A DNA stretch of 46,327 nt from positions 1 to 46,327 of the forward strand of contig JAPYNY010000019.1 of the NCBI GenBank assembly GCA_028283145.1, read 5' to 3'. Shown piece by piece: positions 7,458 through 17,522 of the stretch. A model generated the notes under the pieces. The model was not told where the DNA came from. It saw only the letters and a list, made by a program, of their open reading frames with translations, and made no database searches. Positions within the stretch are counted from its first letter, which is position 1. Each line of letters opens with the position of its first letter. The DNA is from Candidatus Hopanoidivorans cymbastelae (lineage in GTDB: Bacteria > Actinomycetota > Acidimicrobiia > Acidimicrobiales > Hopanoidiivorantaceae). The position numbers and the translations under genes are program-made.

Positions 7458-8402
7458 TTAGAGGCCAAAAGCCAGTTTGGCTATATCAGCAGCTACACCG
7501 GGCTGTGACATATCCGTAGCTGTGACAACACAGCGCACCCCCAGAGCTTCTACAGCTTCGGCTTCATGGGAGTCGGCTTGGTCAATTATCAAAGTATCGA
7601 TCAGATCTTCATACCATTTGGCTATTCCAACGCTGGAAGGTTCGGCTCCTAACTCCGACAGCAGCCGGTCGGCTGGGCCTTTGACAGCCCGCCCCCCAAT
7701 TAGCGGGGAGATAGCCACGACAGGTCGGCCCTGTGAGAAGCGTTTCGACACAGCTTGGCGAATTTCTTCTAGGGCCAAGAGAGGCCCGATAGATACTACA
7801 GGATTTGATGGAGCAATTACAACAACTTCAGCCTCTTTTAAAGCCGTTACGACCTGTGGAGAGGTTTCAGCGGAGCTGGCACCATCAAAGCGCACTTGCT
7901 TGACGGGCACGTTGTGCTGCAGTTTCACAAAATATTCCTGAAAACCTACTTCCCCGGATTCTCCTAGAGCCGTTTCGTCAAGTAGCACTCTGGTTTCTAT
8001 CCTGTCATCAGACATCGGCAAGACAGCTATCTCCACCCCGAAAGCTTCAGCCAGCGCAGCGGTGATTTGAGTTAAAGTGGCACCTTGCGCAAGGAGTTCG
8101 GTGCGAAATAGGTGGGTTGCCAAATCCTTGTCGCCCAGATTAAACCAAGCCTTGCCGCCCAGTTTCGCAAGGTTTCCCATAGCTTGCCAAGTCTCTTCTC
8201 GCAGCCCCCAGCCAGTAATTGGGTTGATTTCGCCTGAAAGTGTGTAAATGATGGTGTCTATATCTGGACTTATATGAAGCCCGTGCAAAACGATGTCATC
8301 GCCACAGTTGACAACTGCCTTGAGTTGGTCAGCTTCACAAACTTCTTTAGCGCCCAGAAGAAACCGCGCGGCTCCAACTCCACCGCATAAGACAGCAAAC
8401 AT
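7458..8402 (-). CDS. cofD: 2-phospho-L-lactate transferase (F420 biosynthesis)
   Basis: I choose ATG at 8402 because the conserved start MFAVLCGGVGAARF begins there; an in-frame TTG at 8444 would add 14 unmatched residues. The 314-residue protein has GGVGAARFLLG (nucleotide-binding loop), VVNCGDD, SPDIDTIIYTLSG, GWGLREETW, VVIAPSNPVVSIGPLLAL and VVAISPLIGG, all hallmarks of CofD/FbiA. The enzyme joins the phospholactyl-type moiety to the deazaflavin Fo to give F420-0 or its dehydro form. cofE follows in the same direction. No SD is visible before either start. In mycobacteria fbiA-fbiB also lies near the manB-SIS cluster, and the same neighbourhood is seen here. Confidence 0.94.
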   Translation of the reverse strand: MFAVLCGGVGAARFLLGAKEVCEADQLKAVVNCGDDIVLHGLHISPDIDTIIYTLSGEINPITGWGLREETWQAMGNLAKLGGKAWFNLGDKDLATHLFRTELLAQGATLTQITAALAEAFGVEIAVLPMSDDRIETRVLLDETALGESGEVGFQEYFVKLQHNVPVKQVRFDGASSAETSPQVVTALKEAEVVVIAPSNPVVSIGPLLALEEIRQAVSKRFSQGRPVVAISPLIGGRAVKGPADRLLSELGAEPSSVGIAKWYEDLIDTLIIDQADSHEAEAVEALGVRCVVTATDMSQPGVAADIAKLAFGL

Positions 8403-8607
8403 GACTAGTGGATATGGGGCTTGGTGGGGAACATGGCTAGACAAGCTACAAATATGACCAATTTACATCTTCAAAGATCTTTTAAGTTTTTCAATAGCAC
8501 CAAATAAAAGGTTGTGCATACTAGAAATAATGAATAGGTACCAGTTGAGGCTAAAAGTGGTTTGAGAATATGATAATTATTCTGCTAAATATAGCACTGC
8601 GACATCA
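8403..8607. other. AT-rich divergent intergenic region
   Basis: About 205 bp between cofD (minus) and the large glycosyltransferase (plus), much more AT-rich than its surroundings. It must hold both promoters. An inverted repeat with 6-bp arms (AGAATA, 7-bp loop, TATTCT) lies at 8565-8583, 24 bp before the GTG. No ORF or RNA gene recognised. Confidence 0.4.
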
Positions 8608-11600
8608 GTGAGTCAGACGGAAGCAAGCTCACAGACTCATACGGGGTCTGGGCAGGCTTTCCAGATGAGTGGGCAGGCCCTGTCTGTACGCGCTCTACTC
8701 ATCGTCAGCAGGTTGGACGCCCATCTTGAGGATAGCCTAGCACGGCTGCGGGCCCAAGACTATCCGGGTTTGCATGCCACGATAGCCGTTCCGGCTGCCG
8801 TTAATTCCAGCGCGACCGATAATCCCAGTACTTCCCACAGCGGCACTGCTCAGAACGGGCTCGCCAATCGTGTGAGGTCAATTTTGCCTGAATCGGACAT
8901 TTGTGAGTATGACCCTGCTTCAGGCTATGGGGTCGTCATAAACCAGGCGGCTTCTGTTTCGCAATCTGAAGACAAGGCTTCGCTGTTGTTCGTTTGCAGT
9001 GACAGCGTAGTTCTAAAGAGCGACACTGTTAGCCGCCTAGTCGAACAGTTGGTGCAATTGAACGCTGGGGTTGTAGCCCCCAAGCTTGTGAAACCGGACG
9101 ACCCTTTGCGCCTTGTAAGTGCCGGCTTCAGCATTGACCGAACTGGTGGCAAAATCCCCACGGCTGCAGTAGGCGAGCTTGACCAGGGCCAACATGACGG
9201 CATAAATGCAATCTTCGGGGTGGCCTCTTCATGCCTGCTGATTCGCTCCGACCTTATGACTGCTTTGCATGGTTTTAGTGAAGAGATCACTTTTTTTGGA
9301 GAAGACTTGGATTTTTGTTGGCGAGTTCATCTGGCCACCGCTCAGATAGCTTTGGTGCCCTCAGTTGCCGTTGGGTGTTACGAATCAGGGCTTGAATCAG
9401 CCACTCTGACCACCTCGGCAAGCCGCCTTTCTAGTAGTCAGCTGCCCCCCAACGCAAACAAGTTGCGATGGCGACACCGGTTATTTTCGCTGTTGACATG
9501 TCCTTCAGCAGCGGGACTGGCAGTTTCCCTGCCATTAGTTGCACTGGCGTCAACTTTGGAATCTGTTATGGCGCTGACTCTGGGGCACCCTAGGACAGCA
9601 CGCGACATTTGCCTTGCGTGGTGGTGGAATATCTTTCGCCTGCCCCAAGTTGTACGCAAGCGTCGCCAAATAGCTCTGATGCGTTATGCCCGAGACCATG
9701 AACTGCGTCCTCTCCAAGTAGATGGTCTGGCGGAACTTAGGCTGTTTTGGCGCAGCCAGCGAACTGATGGCAGCGGAGGTCTAGCCCATCTGGTGAGAGG
9801 GTTAGCAGATTGGTTCAGAAATACCGTAACACGCAGTTCGGTGCTGGTCTGGCTAATCATTCTGATCTTTCTGGGCTTTGGAAGTCGACATCTGCTTTCC
9901 AAGGGCATTCCTCAGATAGGGCAATTTTCAGCATTTCCAGCTTCACCAGGCAAGTTTTTCTCGCAGTGGTTCTCATCTCTGCAAGGAGCCGGTCTAGGCA
10001 GCGACGGTTTCAATTCCATAGCCTTGGGGATTTTGGGAGTTTGGTCCACCCTGCTTTTGGGAGCCATGGGGTTGGCACGAACCTTGGTAGTGCTGCTGCC
10101 AATCCCATTGGGTGCTTTAGGGGTTGTCAGGTTGCTGCGAAGACAAGGTGGCAGAAGCGTTGGTTGGATAGGTGCTGTTGTCTATTTGTCGTTGCCTCTG
10201 CCCTATAATGCGCTGGCAAATGGCTCATGGGATGCCCTGTTGTTTTATGGTATGTTGCCTTGGATTGTTTCGGTGATGTTAGTTGATGTCAACCTGCCGG
10301 CATCTGCGCCAAATTTTCTTCGGAATTTGGCAACCAGCGGCAAAAAAGACAACAGTGCCAGGGGAGCAGCCATTGTCAGGGGCGCGGGCGGAGCCAGCAG
10401 GGATGGCACGCACGGAGGAACCCCGAGCGTCCAGGGAGTTGCTCACAGAGCGAATGTTGCCTTAAAAGACTTAAAAGAACAGTCGCTTTGGCGCAGCATC
10501 ATAATTTTCAGCTTGCTCACAGCTGCTGTAACAGCTTTCGTGCCTGCTGCTTTAGTACTGATACTGCTTTGTGTAGTTGCTTTAGCTATTGGCTCTGAAT
10601 TCCTGGGTGTCAGAAGTGCCAAGCTGTTGACGATTGGATTTTTGGGCTCAGCCTTGGCGTTCGTGCTGTCCTTGCCGCAGCTAGCAAGTTCATGGTGGCC
10701 GGTTCTGGTTAGAGATTCAGATCTTGCCAGCAACACCGATGACGTTTTTGGTGTCTGGGAACTCATTCGCTTTGCCACGGGCCCCATCAACAATGCAGCC
10801 TTGGGCTGGGGTTTGTTGCTAGTAGCTGCGTTGCCTCTGCTGGTAGTGCATGATATGCGCTTTGTTTGGGTTGTGCGGGGTTGGATTTTGGTGTGCTTGT
10901 CGGTAGCTCTGGCGTGGATAGGGGAGCGCAGCGAAAATGTGGTTCCATCGGCAGATTTGTTGTTGGTGCCAGCTGGAGTGGGCTTTGCCATTGCAGCAGC
11001 TATGGGTGTGGCAGCTCTGGCGGCCGATTTGCCCAGATATAGATTTGGCTGGCGGCAACTTTTGCCTTTGGCGGGAGCCATGGGCTTGGTGATCATGGTT
11101 GTGCCGATAGTGACCAATTCTTTTGACGGACGTTGGAATATGTCCAAACACGACTATGCCACACCCCTTGCGGCTCTAGACGATGACAGTTACAGGGTGT
11201 TGTGGCTGGGACACCCGGACGTGCTGCCTGGGCGAGCCTATGAACTCACAGACGATGTCAGCTATGTCATGACCGGCGGAGTCAGCACTCAAGTAGCCGA
11301 CCTTTGGGTTTTTGAGCCAAATGACGCACCCTTGAAAGAAACGATTTCGCTGGTTCGCACCGGAGCTTCAAACCGGTTGGGTCGCCTGTTGGCCCCTATG
11401 GGTATTCGCCACATAGTCGTCTTGGAGACCCGAACGCCACCACCAGAGGTAACATTAAGCCGTCCGGTGGAGCCTTGGGTAGAAAATATGCTCAAGCAGC
11501 AGTTGGACATGCGACAGGTCGACCTACGGGAAGGGATTGTGGTTTATGAAAATATTTCAGCCCAACCTACGGTTTTGGGAGTCAACAGCGGGTCGCTAGC

Positions 11601-11994
11601 CAGCACGGAAAGCTTCGGAGATGCTGTGTTTGTGCCCTTCCTCAATACCTCATCGGGATTGTCTTGTGGCTCCCAAGCCAATACTGCTCCTCTGGGATGC
11701 GATGTTGAGCGGGGCAGTTCAACTGGCTTGCTGCAGGCCAATAGCGATGTGTACATTGCCAGCGGTTCCAGCAATTGGGAAGTTGAAATCAACGCCCAAA
11801 AAGCCCGAAGAACTGAAGCCTTTGGCTGGGCCCAGGTATTCAGTGGCAGTGAAGCTTCAGAGACAACAGCTACAGCTAGGCACAATACGCCCGCTGGTTA
11901 CCAGTTTCTCATAGCCCTGCAGCTATGTCTATGGCTGGCGGGCTTGGTGATCTTGCTGTTCACACGCCGCCCCCAGCCTAAAAGTTCGCCATGA
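8608..11994 (+). CDS. Large GT2 glycosyltransferase with polytopic membrane domain
   Basis: A 1128-residue protein that starts with GTG. Residues about 27-270 form a GT-A type family 2 glycosyltransferase domain, with the acceptor-side motif EDLDFCWR at 232-239 typical of rhamnosyl- or galactofuranosyl-type transferases. After this come a soluble stretch and many hydrophobic segments (about 290-840), then an extracytoplasmic segment (about 850-1090) and a last membrane helix near the C-terminus. A low-complexity, basic Gly/Ala-rich insert lies near residues 570-615. The next gene, DUF5719-like, overlaps by ATGA. In actinobacteria such a GT2 giant next to a DUF5719 protein and the manB group is a conserved arrangement, suggesting a role in cell-envelope polysaccharide. 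The sugar is unknown. Confidence 0.8.
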   Translation: MSQTEASSQTHTGSGQAFQMSGQALSVRALLIVSRLDAHLEDSLARLRAQDYPGLHATIAVPAAVNSSATDNPSTSHSGTAQNGLANRVRSILPESDICEYDPASGYGVVINQAASVSQSEDKASLLFVCSDSVVLKSDTVSRLVEQLVQLNAGVVAPKLVKPDDPLRLVSAGFSIDRTGGKIPTAAVGELDQGQHDGINAIFGVASSCLLIRSDLMTALHGFSEEITFFGEDLDFCWRVHLATAQIALVPSVAVGCYESGLESATLTTSASRLSSSQLPPNANKLRWRHRLFSLLTCPSAAGLAVSLPLVALASTLESVMALTLGHPRTARDICLAWWWNIFRLPQVVRKRRQIALMRYARDHELRPLQVDGLAELRLFWRSQRTDGSGGLAHLVRGLADWFRNTVTRSSVLVWLIILIFLGFGSRHLLSKGIPQIGQFSAFPASPGKFFSQWFSSLQGAGLGSDGFNSIALGILGVWSTLLLGAMGLARTLVVLLPIPLGALGVVRLLRRQGGRSVGWIGAVVYLSLPLPYNALANGSWDALLFYGMLPWIVSVMLVDVNLPASAPNFLRNLATSGKKDNSARGAAIVRGAGGASRDGTHGGTPSVQGVAHRANVALKDLKEQSLWRSIIIFSLLTAAVTAFVPAALVLILLCVVALAIGSEFLGVRSAKLLTIGFLGSALAFVLSLPQLASSWWPVLVRDSDLASNTDDVFGVWELIRFATGPINNAALGWGLLLVAALPLLVVHDMRFVWVVRGWILVCLSVALAWIGERSENVVPSADLLLVPAGVGFAIAAAMGVAALAADLPRYRFGWRQLLPLAGAMGLVIMVVPIVTNSFDGRWNMSKHDYATPLAALDDDSYRVLWLGHPDVLPGRAYELTDDVSYVMTGGVSTQVADLWVFEPNDAPLKETISLVRTGASNRLGRLLAPMGIRHIVVLETRTPPPEVTLSRPVEPWVENMLKQQLDMRQVDLREGIVVYENISAQPTVLGVNSGSLASTESFGDAVFVPFLNTSSGLSCGSQANTAPLGCDVERGSSTGLLQANSDVYIASGSSNWEVEINAQKARRTEAFGWAQVFSGSEASETTATARHNTPAGYQFLIALQLCLWLAGLVILLFTRRPQPKSSP

Positions 11995-13778
11995 CAGCTT
12001 TAAACGTAAGACGATGGCCCGCGCTTAGCATCATTGGAGTGCTATTGGCATTGATGGCTGTCGTTGATATAGCCGACAACGGAGCTGAAACCAGCACTCA
12101 AGCTGCCTCACTCCAAGGCAATACCTTGGAAGTCGCCGCAGGCAGCGGCAGCACCAGTGGTTCTTCCAGCCAACCAGCCCAGGGGATTGCTACTTGGTAT
12201 TGCCCGGCTGGTTGGGTTGCTCCCGGGCTTGGCGTGACTACATCCCTAGTAGTAATCAACCCCGACCCAGAACCAGTCGGTATGTGGGTCACCTATTATC
12301 CGAGCATTTTTGACGGTGGCGGTCTCTATGCGGCCACATCAGGAAAATCCAGGTCTGAGACAGGAAGGGTGGAAAGACAGACTGTCTCAGCTTCGGGTAG
12401 TCTGGCCATCCTCATGCCTGATGACTTGATCCCGACGGGCTCAAATGAGGTCTTTGTTTCAGCTCTGGTGGAGTTGGATCGCCCTGGTGCTTCAGTAGTT
12501 CAGTTGTTGCAAGACGGCACTGGTCGCTCCTTTATGTCATGTGGGCAAAGCGTGGACTCGCAATGGTATTTCCCAGCCGGCAGCACAACCTCAGATGCTC
12601 ATCTGGTGCTCGGCCTGTTTAATCCATTCCAGGATTCGGCTGTAGTTGACATTGAATTCACCACTGATTCGGGCATCCGCAGCCCTACTGCCTACTCGGG
12701 CCTGATCGTGGCTCCCAACAGCGCCTTGTATCTAGACGTCGGCACTGAAGCCCCGCGCTGGCCGCTGCTGTCAACCTCGATCAAAGCCCGCTCGGGGCAG
12801 TTAGTGGCGAGCAAGCTCCAAGTTTTTGACGGCAGTCGCGGGATCAAGGGTGTCAATATTGCCCTAGGGTCGCCATCGCTAGAGCATCAGTGGCTATTTC
12901 CTTTTGGGTCAGAGGTGGCTGGGCCTACCGCCTATGTGGTCTATAACCCGGGGGAGGCGGACGCACGAGTGGAGATCGATTTCCGACTGGATTTTGACAG
13001 CGTTACCCCGACGGAGTTGCTCATTCCGCCCGGCCAGCAATACACAGTAACGGTCAATGTGCCTCAGGCAGACAGCCAACTGCCTGGGGAAAGCGAGACG
13101 TCGCCGGGCAGTGGGGCTTCGTCAGAAAGTGGGGCTTCGCCAGATACTGAGGCCTCGTCAGATACTGGGGTCTCGCCAAACAGTGGGTTGGCCTCCGGCA
13201 GCGACACCTTGCCAACGGCACAGCTTCCGTTTTACCTTCCAGAGCAATCAGCTGCTGTGTCTGTGAATTTGAAAGTGCGTCACTGGGCCGTGGTCAGAAC
13301 GTTAAGCGGTAGTGGAGTTGTAGCGGAGCAACTGCGTGGCGGCGGTGAAGAAGTCGTGCTGCCAAATGCCGAAACAGTTGATGAAACTAACGAGACAGAC
13401 GGCGGTATTTTGGATGAACTGGAAGATGTGGGCGAGCCCGAAGTCATCGTGCGAGCAGCTGTTGGCGAATTGGGTTTGCCCATAGCTGCCACTAAGCACA
13501 TAGCTTTGGGCGGGTTGTCCAACGGCCCAGTCGTTCAGATGGAAGACGGTTCCCTCAGCGTGCAAAGCTCAGGCATTGCCATAGCCAATCCCTCGTCGGC
13601 CACTATTGCACGGGTCAAGAATTTGGCCACACGAGAAGAATTTGAACTGGGTCCCAGACGCAGAGTTTTGCTGGATACCAGCGATATCGTGGTGTTGGAA
13701 TCTACCACGCCTGTGGTAGTTGCTTTTGGCTATGCTCTGGTGGAATTTCGTCAAGTTCCGGAGGTTTTCAACCGCTGA
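11991..13778 (+). CDS. Secreted DUF5719-like protein
   Basis: A 595-residue protein. One N-terminal hydrophobic segment (residues about 10-26) suggests a signal anchor. The extracellular part begins with TWYCPAGW and has repeated beta-rich modules with the pattern of a W-Y-F-P-A-G motif followed by 'L-x-NP' (WYCPAG ... VVINPDPE; WYFPAG ... LGLFNPF; WLFPFG ... YVVYNPG), three or four tandem related modules. This resembles the DUF5719 family that accompanies actinobacterial envelope glycosyltransferases. Residues about 365-405 are a Ser/Gly/Asp/Thr-rich tandem low-complexity insert. Translation is coupled to the upstream GT2 gene by ATGA. Function unknown; a partner of the glycosyltransferase on the outer face is inference. 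Confidence 0.65.
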   Translation: MTALNVRRWPALSIIGVLLALMAVVDIADNGAETSTQAASLQGNTLEVAAGSGSTSGSSSQPAQGIATWYCPAGWVAPGLGVTTSLVVINPDPEPVGMWVTYYPSIFDGGGLYAATSGKSRSETGRVERQTVSASGSLAILMPDDLIPTGSNEVFVSALVELDRPGASVVQLLQDGTGRSFMSCGQSVDSQWYFPAGSTTSDAHLVLGLFNPFQDSAVVDIEFTTDSGIRSPTAYSGLIVAPNSALYLDVGTEAPRWPLLSTSIKARSGQLVASKLQVFDGSRGIKGVNIALGSPSLEHQWLFPFGSEVAGPTAYVVYNPGEADARVEIDFRLDFDSVTPTELLIPPGQQYTVTVNVPQADSQLPGESETSPGSGASSESGASPDTEASSDTGVSPNSGLASGSDTLPTAQLPFYLPEQSAAVSVNLKVRHWAVVRTLSGSGVVAEQLRGGGEEVVLPNAETVDETNETDGGILDELEDVGEPEVIVRAAVGELGLPIAATKHIALGGLSNGPVVQMEDGSLSVQSSGIAIANPSSATIARVKNLATREEFELGPRRRVLLDTSDIVVLESTTPVVVAFGYALVEFRQVPEVFNR

Positions 13779-14283
13779 GGTCGGCCAGCAGCGCCTTGAT
13801 TTCGCCCTGAGCAGAGTTGGGGAGCCGCCCTAGGTGGCACCACCTTACCTTCCCGACAGAGTCGGCCAGTACCACCACCGGCACTGCTTCAATGCCGTAG
13901 CGTCTGAGTAGCTTCTTCTGGCGCACTTCCACCACGGCTGTGCTAGCAGATTTGAATTGCTGCTGCTGCTGCCAGACTTCGGAACAGGTTTGACAATTCT
14001 TGGCAGTGAAGACAGCTAGCAGACAGGGCATTTCAGGCTGGGGAAAATCAGACCTGTGAAGCAACACAGGTGCCGCAAAACTGAAGGCGCCAGGCGAGAG
14101 AGATTCGGCCTGCGTTGTTTCTGTCTGCATCTGCATCGTCTGGGATTTAGCTGCCCGCAAACCAGTGTGCATTGCGGTGCCCGAGGCTCTAGCTTGAGCT
14201 TTTTGGATGCCAACTCGCAGCCAAGCAATACCAGCCACCGCTGCCATGATGACAGCCACAATGATGATTCGCTCAAGGGTCAA
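13768..14283 (-). CDS. Membrane-anchored thioredoxin-fold protein
   Basis: A 171-residue protein with one N-terminal membrane helix (about residues 5-22), a variable linker and a thioredoxin-like domain. CQTC at residues 97-100 sits after the strand LLAVFTAKN, and RYGIEAVPVVVL gives the cis-Pro position. The CxxC lacks the usual WCGPC context, so it is a divergent thiol-disulfide protein. It follows ftsH in the same direction by about 70 bp and its last 11 bp overlap the convergent DUF5719-like gene. Likely faces the outside. Partner unknown. Confidence 0.72.
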   Translation of the reverse strand: MTLERIIIVAVIMAAVAGIAWLRVGIQKAQARASGTAMHTGLRAAKSQTMQMQTETTQAESLSPGAFSFAAPVLLHRSDFPQPEMPCLLAVFTAKNCQTCSEVWQQQQQFKSASTAVVEVRQKKLLRRYGIEAVPVVVLADSVGKVRWCHLGRLPNSAQGEIKALLADLSG

Positions 14284-14352
14284 ACTGTTTGCCCAGTTAT
14301 CAGGCTGCTCGCTCGGCTGTCGGGGCCGACCTTGACCTTGGCTTTGGTTGGT

Positions 14353-16584
14353 TTATCTACCAGTTTCGACAGTGGCTTCGTTTTCAATCACCGCGCCATT
14401 ATCAGCAGCTACCAACTCAGCCTTGTGAGTTACAACTCCGTTACGGCACAGGTCAACAATTCTGACCACTTCTGTGCCTGGAATGGTTTCATGATCCAGC
14501 AAGGCCTGAGCCACCATGTCTAGAGCTTTGCGGTTGGCGGTCAGAGTTTCACGGCAACGGGCTTCCTGCGTGCGCAGAATCTTCTCCACCTCTTCATCTA
14601 TCACTCGTGCTGTCTCGTCGCTGTATTCACGGGTGCTGACAATCTCCTCTCCCAAAAAGACTTCCCCTTGAGAACCCCAAGCCATCGGTCCCACTTCTGG
14701 GCTCATGCCCCATTCCCTTACCATCTTGCGAGCTAGTTCGGTGGAGCCAACCAGATCATTGTTGGCTCCTGTGGAGATGACTTTGAACACCAACTCTTCA
14801 GCCACTCTTCCCCCCATGCGCACCACCAGCGAATCTTCAATATAGTCCTGGCGGTAGATATGGCGCTCTTCATCGGGCAGCTGCATGGTGACGCCCAAAG
14901 CCATCCCGCTGGGGATAATGGTTACCTTATGCAACGGGTCGGCGGTGGGCATAGTAGCTGCGCAGATGGCATGGCCGGCTTCGTGATAGGCAATGGTTTC
15001 CTTTTCTTGGTCGCTGAGCACCATTGTCTCGCGCTTTTGCCCCAGGATAATGCGGTCGCGCGCATGCTCAAAATGCGACATGGTGATGTCTTCAGCTTCT
15101 TCGCGCACCGCGTACAAAGCTGCTTCGTTTACCAGATTGGCCAAATCGGCTCCGCTCATGCCGGGAGTTCCCTTGGCCACCACCTCCATGTCCACGTCTT
15201 CGCCCAACTCTTTGTTTTTGGAGTGAACCTTGAGAATCTGCACCCGATCCCCCAGCTCAGGCAGAGGCACCACAACTTGGCGGTCGAAGCGACCCGGGCG
15301 CAGCAGGGCTGGATCCAAGATGTCGGGGCGGTTGGTGGCCGCGATTACCACGATGCCTTCGGTGGTTTCAAAGCCGTCCATCTCAGACAGCATCTGGTTG
15401 AGGGTCTGCTCGCGTTCGTCATGTCCGCCACCGAGCCCAGCTCCGCGCTTGCGCCCAATGGAGTCGATCTCATCTACGAAGATGATGGCGCGCCCCATTT
15501 TGCGGGCCGACTGGAACAGGTCTCTGACTCGGCTGGCACCCACACCAACGAACATTTCCATGAAGTCAGAGCCTGTAACCGACAGGAAAGGCACACCAGC
15601 TTCTCCCGCCACAGCTCTGGCTATCAGGGTTTTGCCGGTGCCAGGGGGACCCACCAGCAGCACGCCCTTGGGCACCTTGGCTCCGACTTTGGCAAATTTG
15701 GCTGGCTCCTTGAGGAAATCCACTATTTCGGTTATGTCTTTCTTGACGCCCTCATAGCCGGCGATGTCGTCAAAGGTGGTACCCGGACGTTCGGTGCTGT
15801 AAGTCTTGGCCTTGGAGCGACCGATCGACATGATTCCCTTCATCTGTCCTTGGGTGCGTCGGGTCATCCACCAGAAGAACAAAATCAGCAAACTCACCGG
15901 CAAAAGAATTTGAAGCAAGTTGGCCCAAAAGCTGGAAGTCGGAGTGGTGAAGCGGACTTGCCCGATGTTGTTAATGATGTCACGGTCGTCCTGGGACAAC
16001 TCCAGCGGGCCTGTGGTTTTGAAATCTTCGCCGTCTGTGAATTCGCCCTTGATGTCGCCGTTGTTGTTGTTGATTTCCACGCTGGAGACGTTGCCTTGCT
16101 CGGCTTGGGTCAAAAAGTCGTCAAAGGCCACTGCTCGGCGGTCGTCAGAGGAAAACAGGCTGGGGAACAAGAAGAAGCCCAGCACTAGCAAAAGCAGCAT
16201 CCAAATCAGCCATTGCGACCAGCGTGAACGTTGCCGTTCGTCTTCTTGCCCGCTGGGTGACGGAGTTGAGTTGCGGCTGCGGTGGTAGTAGTCGCCGTCT
16301 TGAAACTTGTTTTTAGGTCGTTCCTTGACTTTTAGTTCGCTGGATTTTTCAGCCGACAAATCCTCAACTTCAGCGTCTGAAACTTCGGTGCTTGGGCCGG
16401 TTGTTGAGTCAGCGGTTGAGTCGGTTCCAGTTTTGTCGGCCTGCTTTTGCGCTTCCTTAGGTGTTGTAACAGCCAGAGAAGCTGAGGTGAGAAGTTTTTT
16501 GGCAACTGAACTTTGATTGACAGGAGAAAAGATCACTCTAAACGCTCTTGTTAGGGACAAACTAGAAAAATGGGAAAATCCCAT
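14353..16584 (-). CDS. ftsH: ATP-dependent zinc metalloprotease FtsH
   Basis: A 743-residue protein. Two membrane segments (about 124-141 and 220-240) flank a small extracytoplasmic domain. The AAA domain has Walker A GPPGTGKT (312-319), Walker B IIFVDEID (about 367-374) and the second region of homology [20 protein letters not shown]. The zinc protease motif HEAGH is at 534-538. FtsH degrades misassembled membrane proteins and short-lived regulators. Compared with typical FtsH (about 640 residues), it has about 110 extra N-terminal cytoplasmic residues rich in Ser, Thr, Glu and Lys. The ATG at 16584 lies inside a perfect inverted repeat, and a later start is possible because the extension is low-complexity. 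Confidence 0.95.
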   Translation of the reverse strand: MGFSHFSSLSLTRAFRVIFSPVNQSSVAKKLLTSASLAVTTPKEAQKQADKTGTDSTADSTTGPSTEVSDAEVEDLSAEKSSELKVKERPKNKFQDGDYYHRSRNSTPSPSGQEDERQRSRWSQWLIWMLLLLVLGFFLFPSLFSSDDRRAVAFDDFLTQAEQGNVSSVEINNNNGDIKGEFTDGEDFKTTGPLELSQDDRDIINNIGQVRFTTPTSSFWANLLQILLPVSLLILFFWWMTRRTQGQMKGIMSIGRSKAKTYSTERPGTTFDDIAGYEGVKKDITEIVDFLKEPAKFAKVGAKVPKGVLLVGPPGTGKTLIARAVAGEAGVPFLSVTGSDFMEMFVGVGASRVRDLFQSARKMGRAIIFVDEIDSIGRKRGAGLGGGHDEREQTLNQMLSEMDGFETTEGIVVIAATNRPDILDPALLRPGRFDRQVVVPLPELGDRVQILKVHSKNKELGEDVDMEVVAKGTPGMSGADLANLVNEAALYAVREEAEDITMSHFEHARDRIILGQKRETMVLSDQEKETIAYHEAGHAICAATMPTADPLHKVTIIPSGMALGVTMQLPDEERHIYRQDYIEDSLVVRMGGRVAEELVFKVISTGANNDLVGSTELARKMVREWGMSPEVGPMAWGSQGEVFLGEEIVSTREYSDETARVIDEEVEKILRTQEARCRETLTANRKALDMVAQALLDHETIPGTEVVRIVDLCRNGVVTHKAELVAADNGAVIENEATVETGR
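16570..16584. promoter_or_regulatory. Inverted repeat over the ftsH start codon
   Basis: ATGGGA-AAA-TCCCAT is a perfect 15-bp inverted repeat with 6-bp arms. One arm contains the assigned ftsH start codon. It could be an operator, or a hairpin limiting initiation. It also leaves open that translation starts further downstream. Confidence 0.4.
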
Positions 16585-16664
16585 AGCTTTAGTTTAGTGT
16601 TGTCAGCAGCAAAACTAGCACCAGCCAGTCAGCAATCCAGAGCCAATAGCCATAAGCTCAATCT

Positions 16665-17462
16665 GTGAACTCTTCCCCCGCAACCTCCCACGCTGGCGAC
16701 CAGCAGGTGTCTTTGTGGAAGTTTACCGACATAGTGCTGACCACCGCGATTGCCATAGTCGCCAGCTTGATTGCAGGGGCTATAGCTGTAGGCGTGATCG
16801 GCCCCCGTCTCACCGCTCCTACAGGAGTGGGCGGGTATCTAGGGCGTGTGGCCACACAGTTGGAATTGGGGCAAGAACCGAGTGCCCCAGGTGCGTCTTT
16901 GGCCGTGCTGATGATCCTTCAGGTGCCTTTATGGATGGGTTTGTTCTGCGTGCCCTGGTGGTTGGCTAGACGCCGAAAAGAAAGTCTGCCCGCAGCTATA
17001 GAACTCACTCAAAAACCAAAGGACATTCCCTTAGGTTTGCTCATCGGCGCGGCGGCGCAGTTGATTATGGTGCCGTTGATCTATCTAGCGTTGTCGCCGC
17101 TGATAGATACCGATGAGCTTTCGGCGCCGGCCAGAGAGATCACCGACAAGGCCAATGATCCTCTGGGAATTGTTTTGCTGATTCTGGTAGTTCTCTGCGG
17201 GGCTCCATTGGTGGAAGAAATTTTTTTCAGGGGAGTGGTTTATGGGGCCTTGCGCGGCAGATATTCAAACTGGCTAGCTATTTTAGTGTCAGCTATCTTT
17301 TTTGCTATTTTCCATCTTCAACTGCTTCAATTGCCAGCTTTGCTGGCTTTTGGAGTTTTGGCAGCCGTAATCTATGGAAAAACAAAGCGGCTTGGGATAG
17401 CAATTTGGGCTCATGTAGGCTTCAACGCTGTTACGGTGGCGGGCTTATTGGCTCAAAGCTAA
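16665..17462 (+). CDS. CPBP-family intramembrane glutamic endopeptidase
   Basis: A 265-residue, multi-helix membrane protein starting with GTG. It has the CPBP/Abi motifs in order: EEIFFRG (residues 184-190), FFAIFH (212-217) and a last motif HVGFNA near the C-terminus. These supply the catalytic Glu-Glu and the His/Asn of the CaaX protease and bacteriocin-processing family. Substrate unknown: bacterial members take part in processing of prenylated or membrane peptides and in self-immunity. It is divergent from ftsH and upstream of the GT-C-like gene by 60 bp. Confidence 0.85.
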   Translation: MNSSPATSHAGDQQVSLWKFTDIVLTTAIAIVASLIAGAIAVGVIGPRLTAPTGVGGYLGRVATQLELGQEPSAPGASLAVLMILQVPLWMGLFCVPWWLARRRKESLPAAIELTQKPKDIPLGLLIGAAAQLIMVPLIYLALSPLIDTDELSAPAREITDKANDPLGIVLLILVVLCGAPLVEEIFFRGVVYGALRGRYSNWLAILVSAIFFAIFHLQLLQLPALLAFGVLAAVIYGKTKRLGIAIWAHVGFNAVTVAGLLAQS

Positions 17463-17468
17463 CCTAAA

Positions 17469-17500
17469 GCCGATAGCACAAGACGCCGATAGCACAAGAC
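17469..17500. repeat. Perfect tandem duplication, 2 x 16 bp
   Basis: GCCGATAGCACAAGAC occurs twice head to tail directly upstream (22 bp) of the GT-C-like gene start. It may be a recent slippage duplication, or it may change promoter spacing for that gene. Confidence 0.7.
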
Positions 17501-17522
17501 GTTAAATTTAAACTAAGTTTTT

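Noticed and set aside
14860..16188. 442-codon open frame antisense to ftsH
   Set aside because: It is a shadow of the ftsH coding strand with no domain signal of its own.
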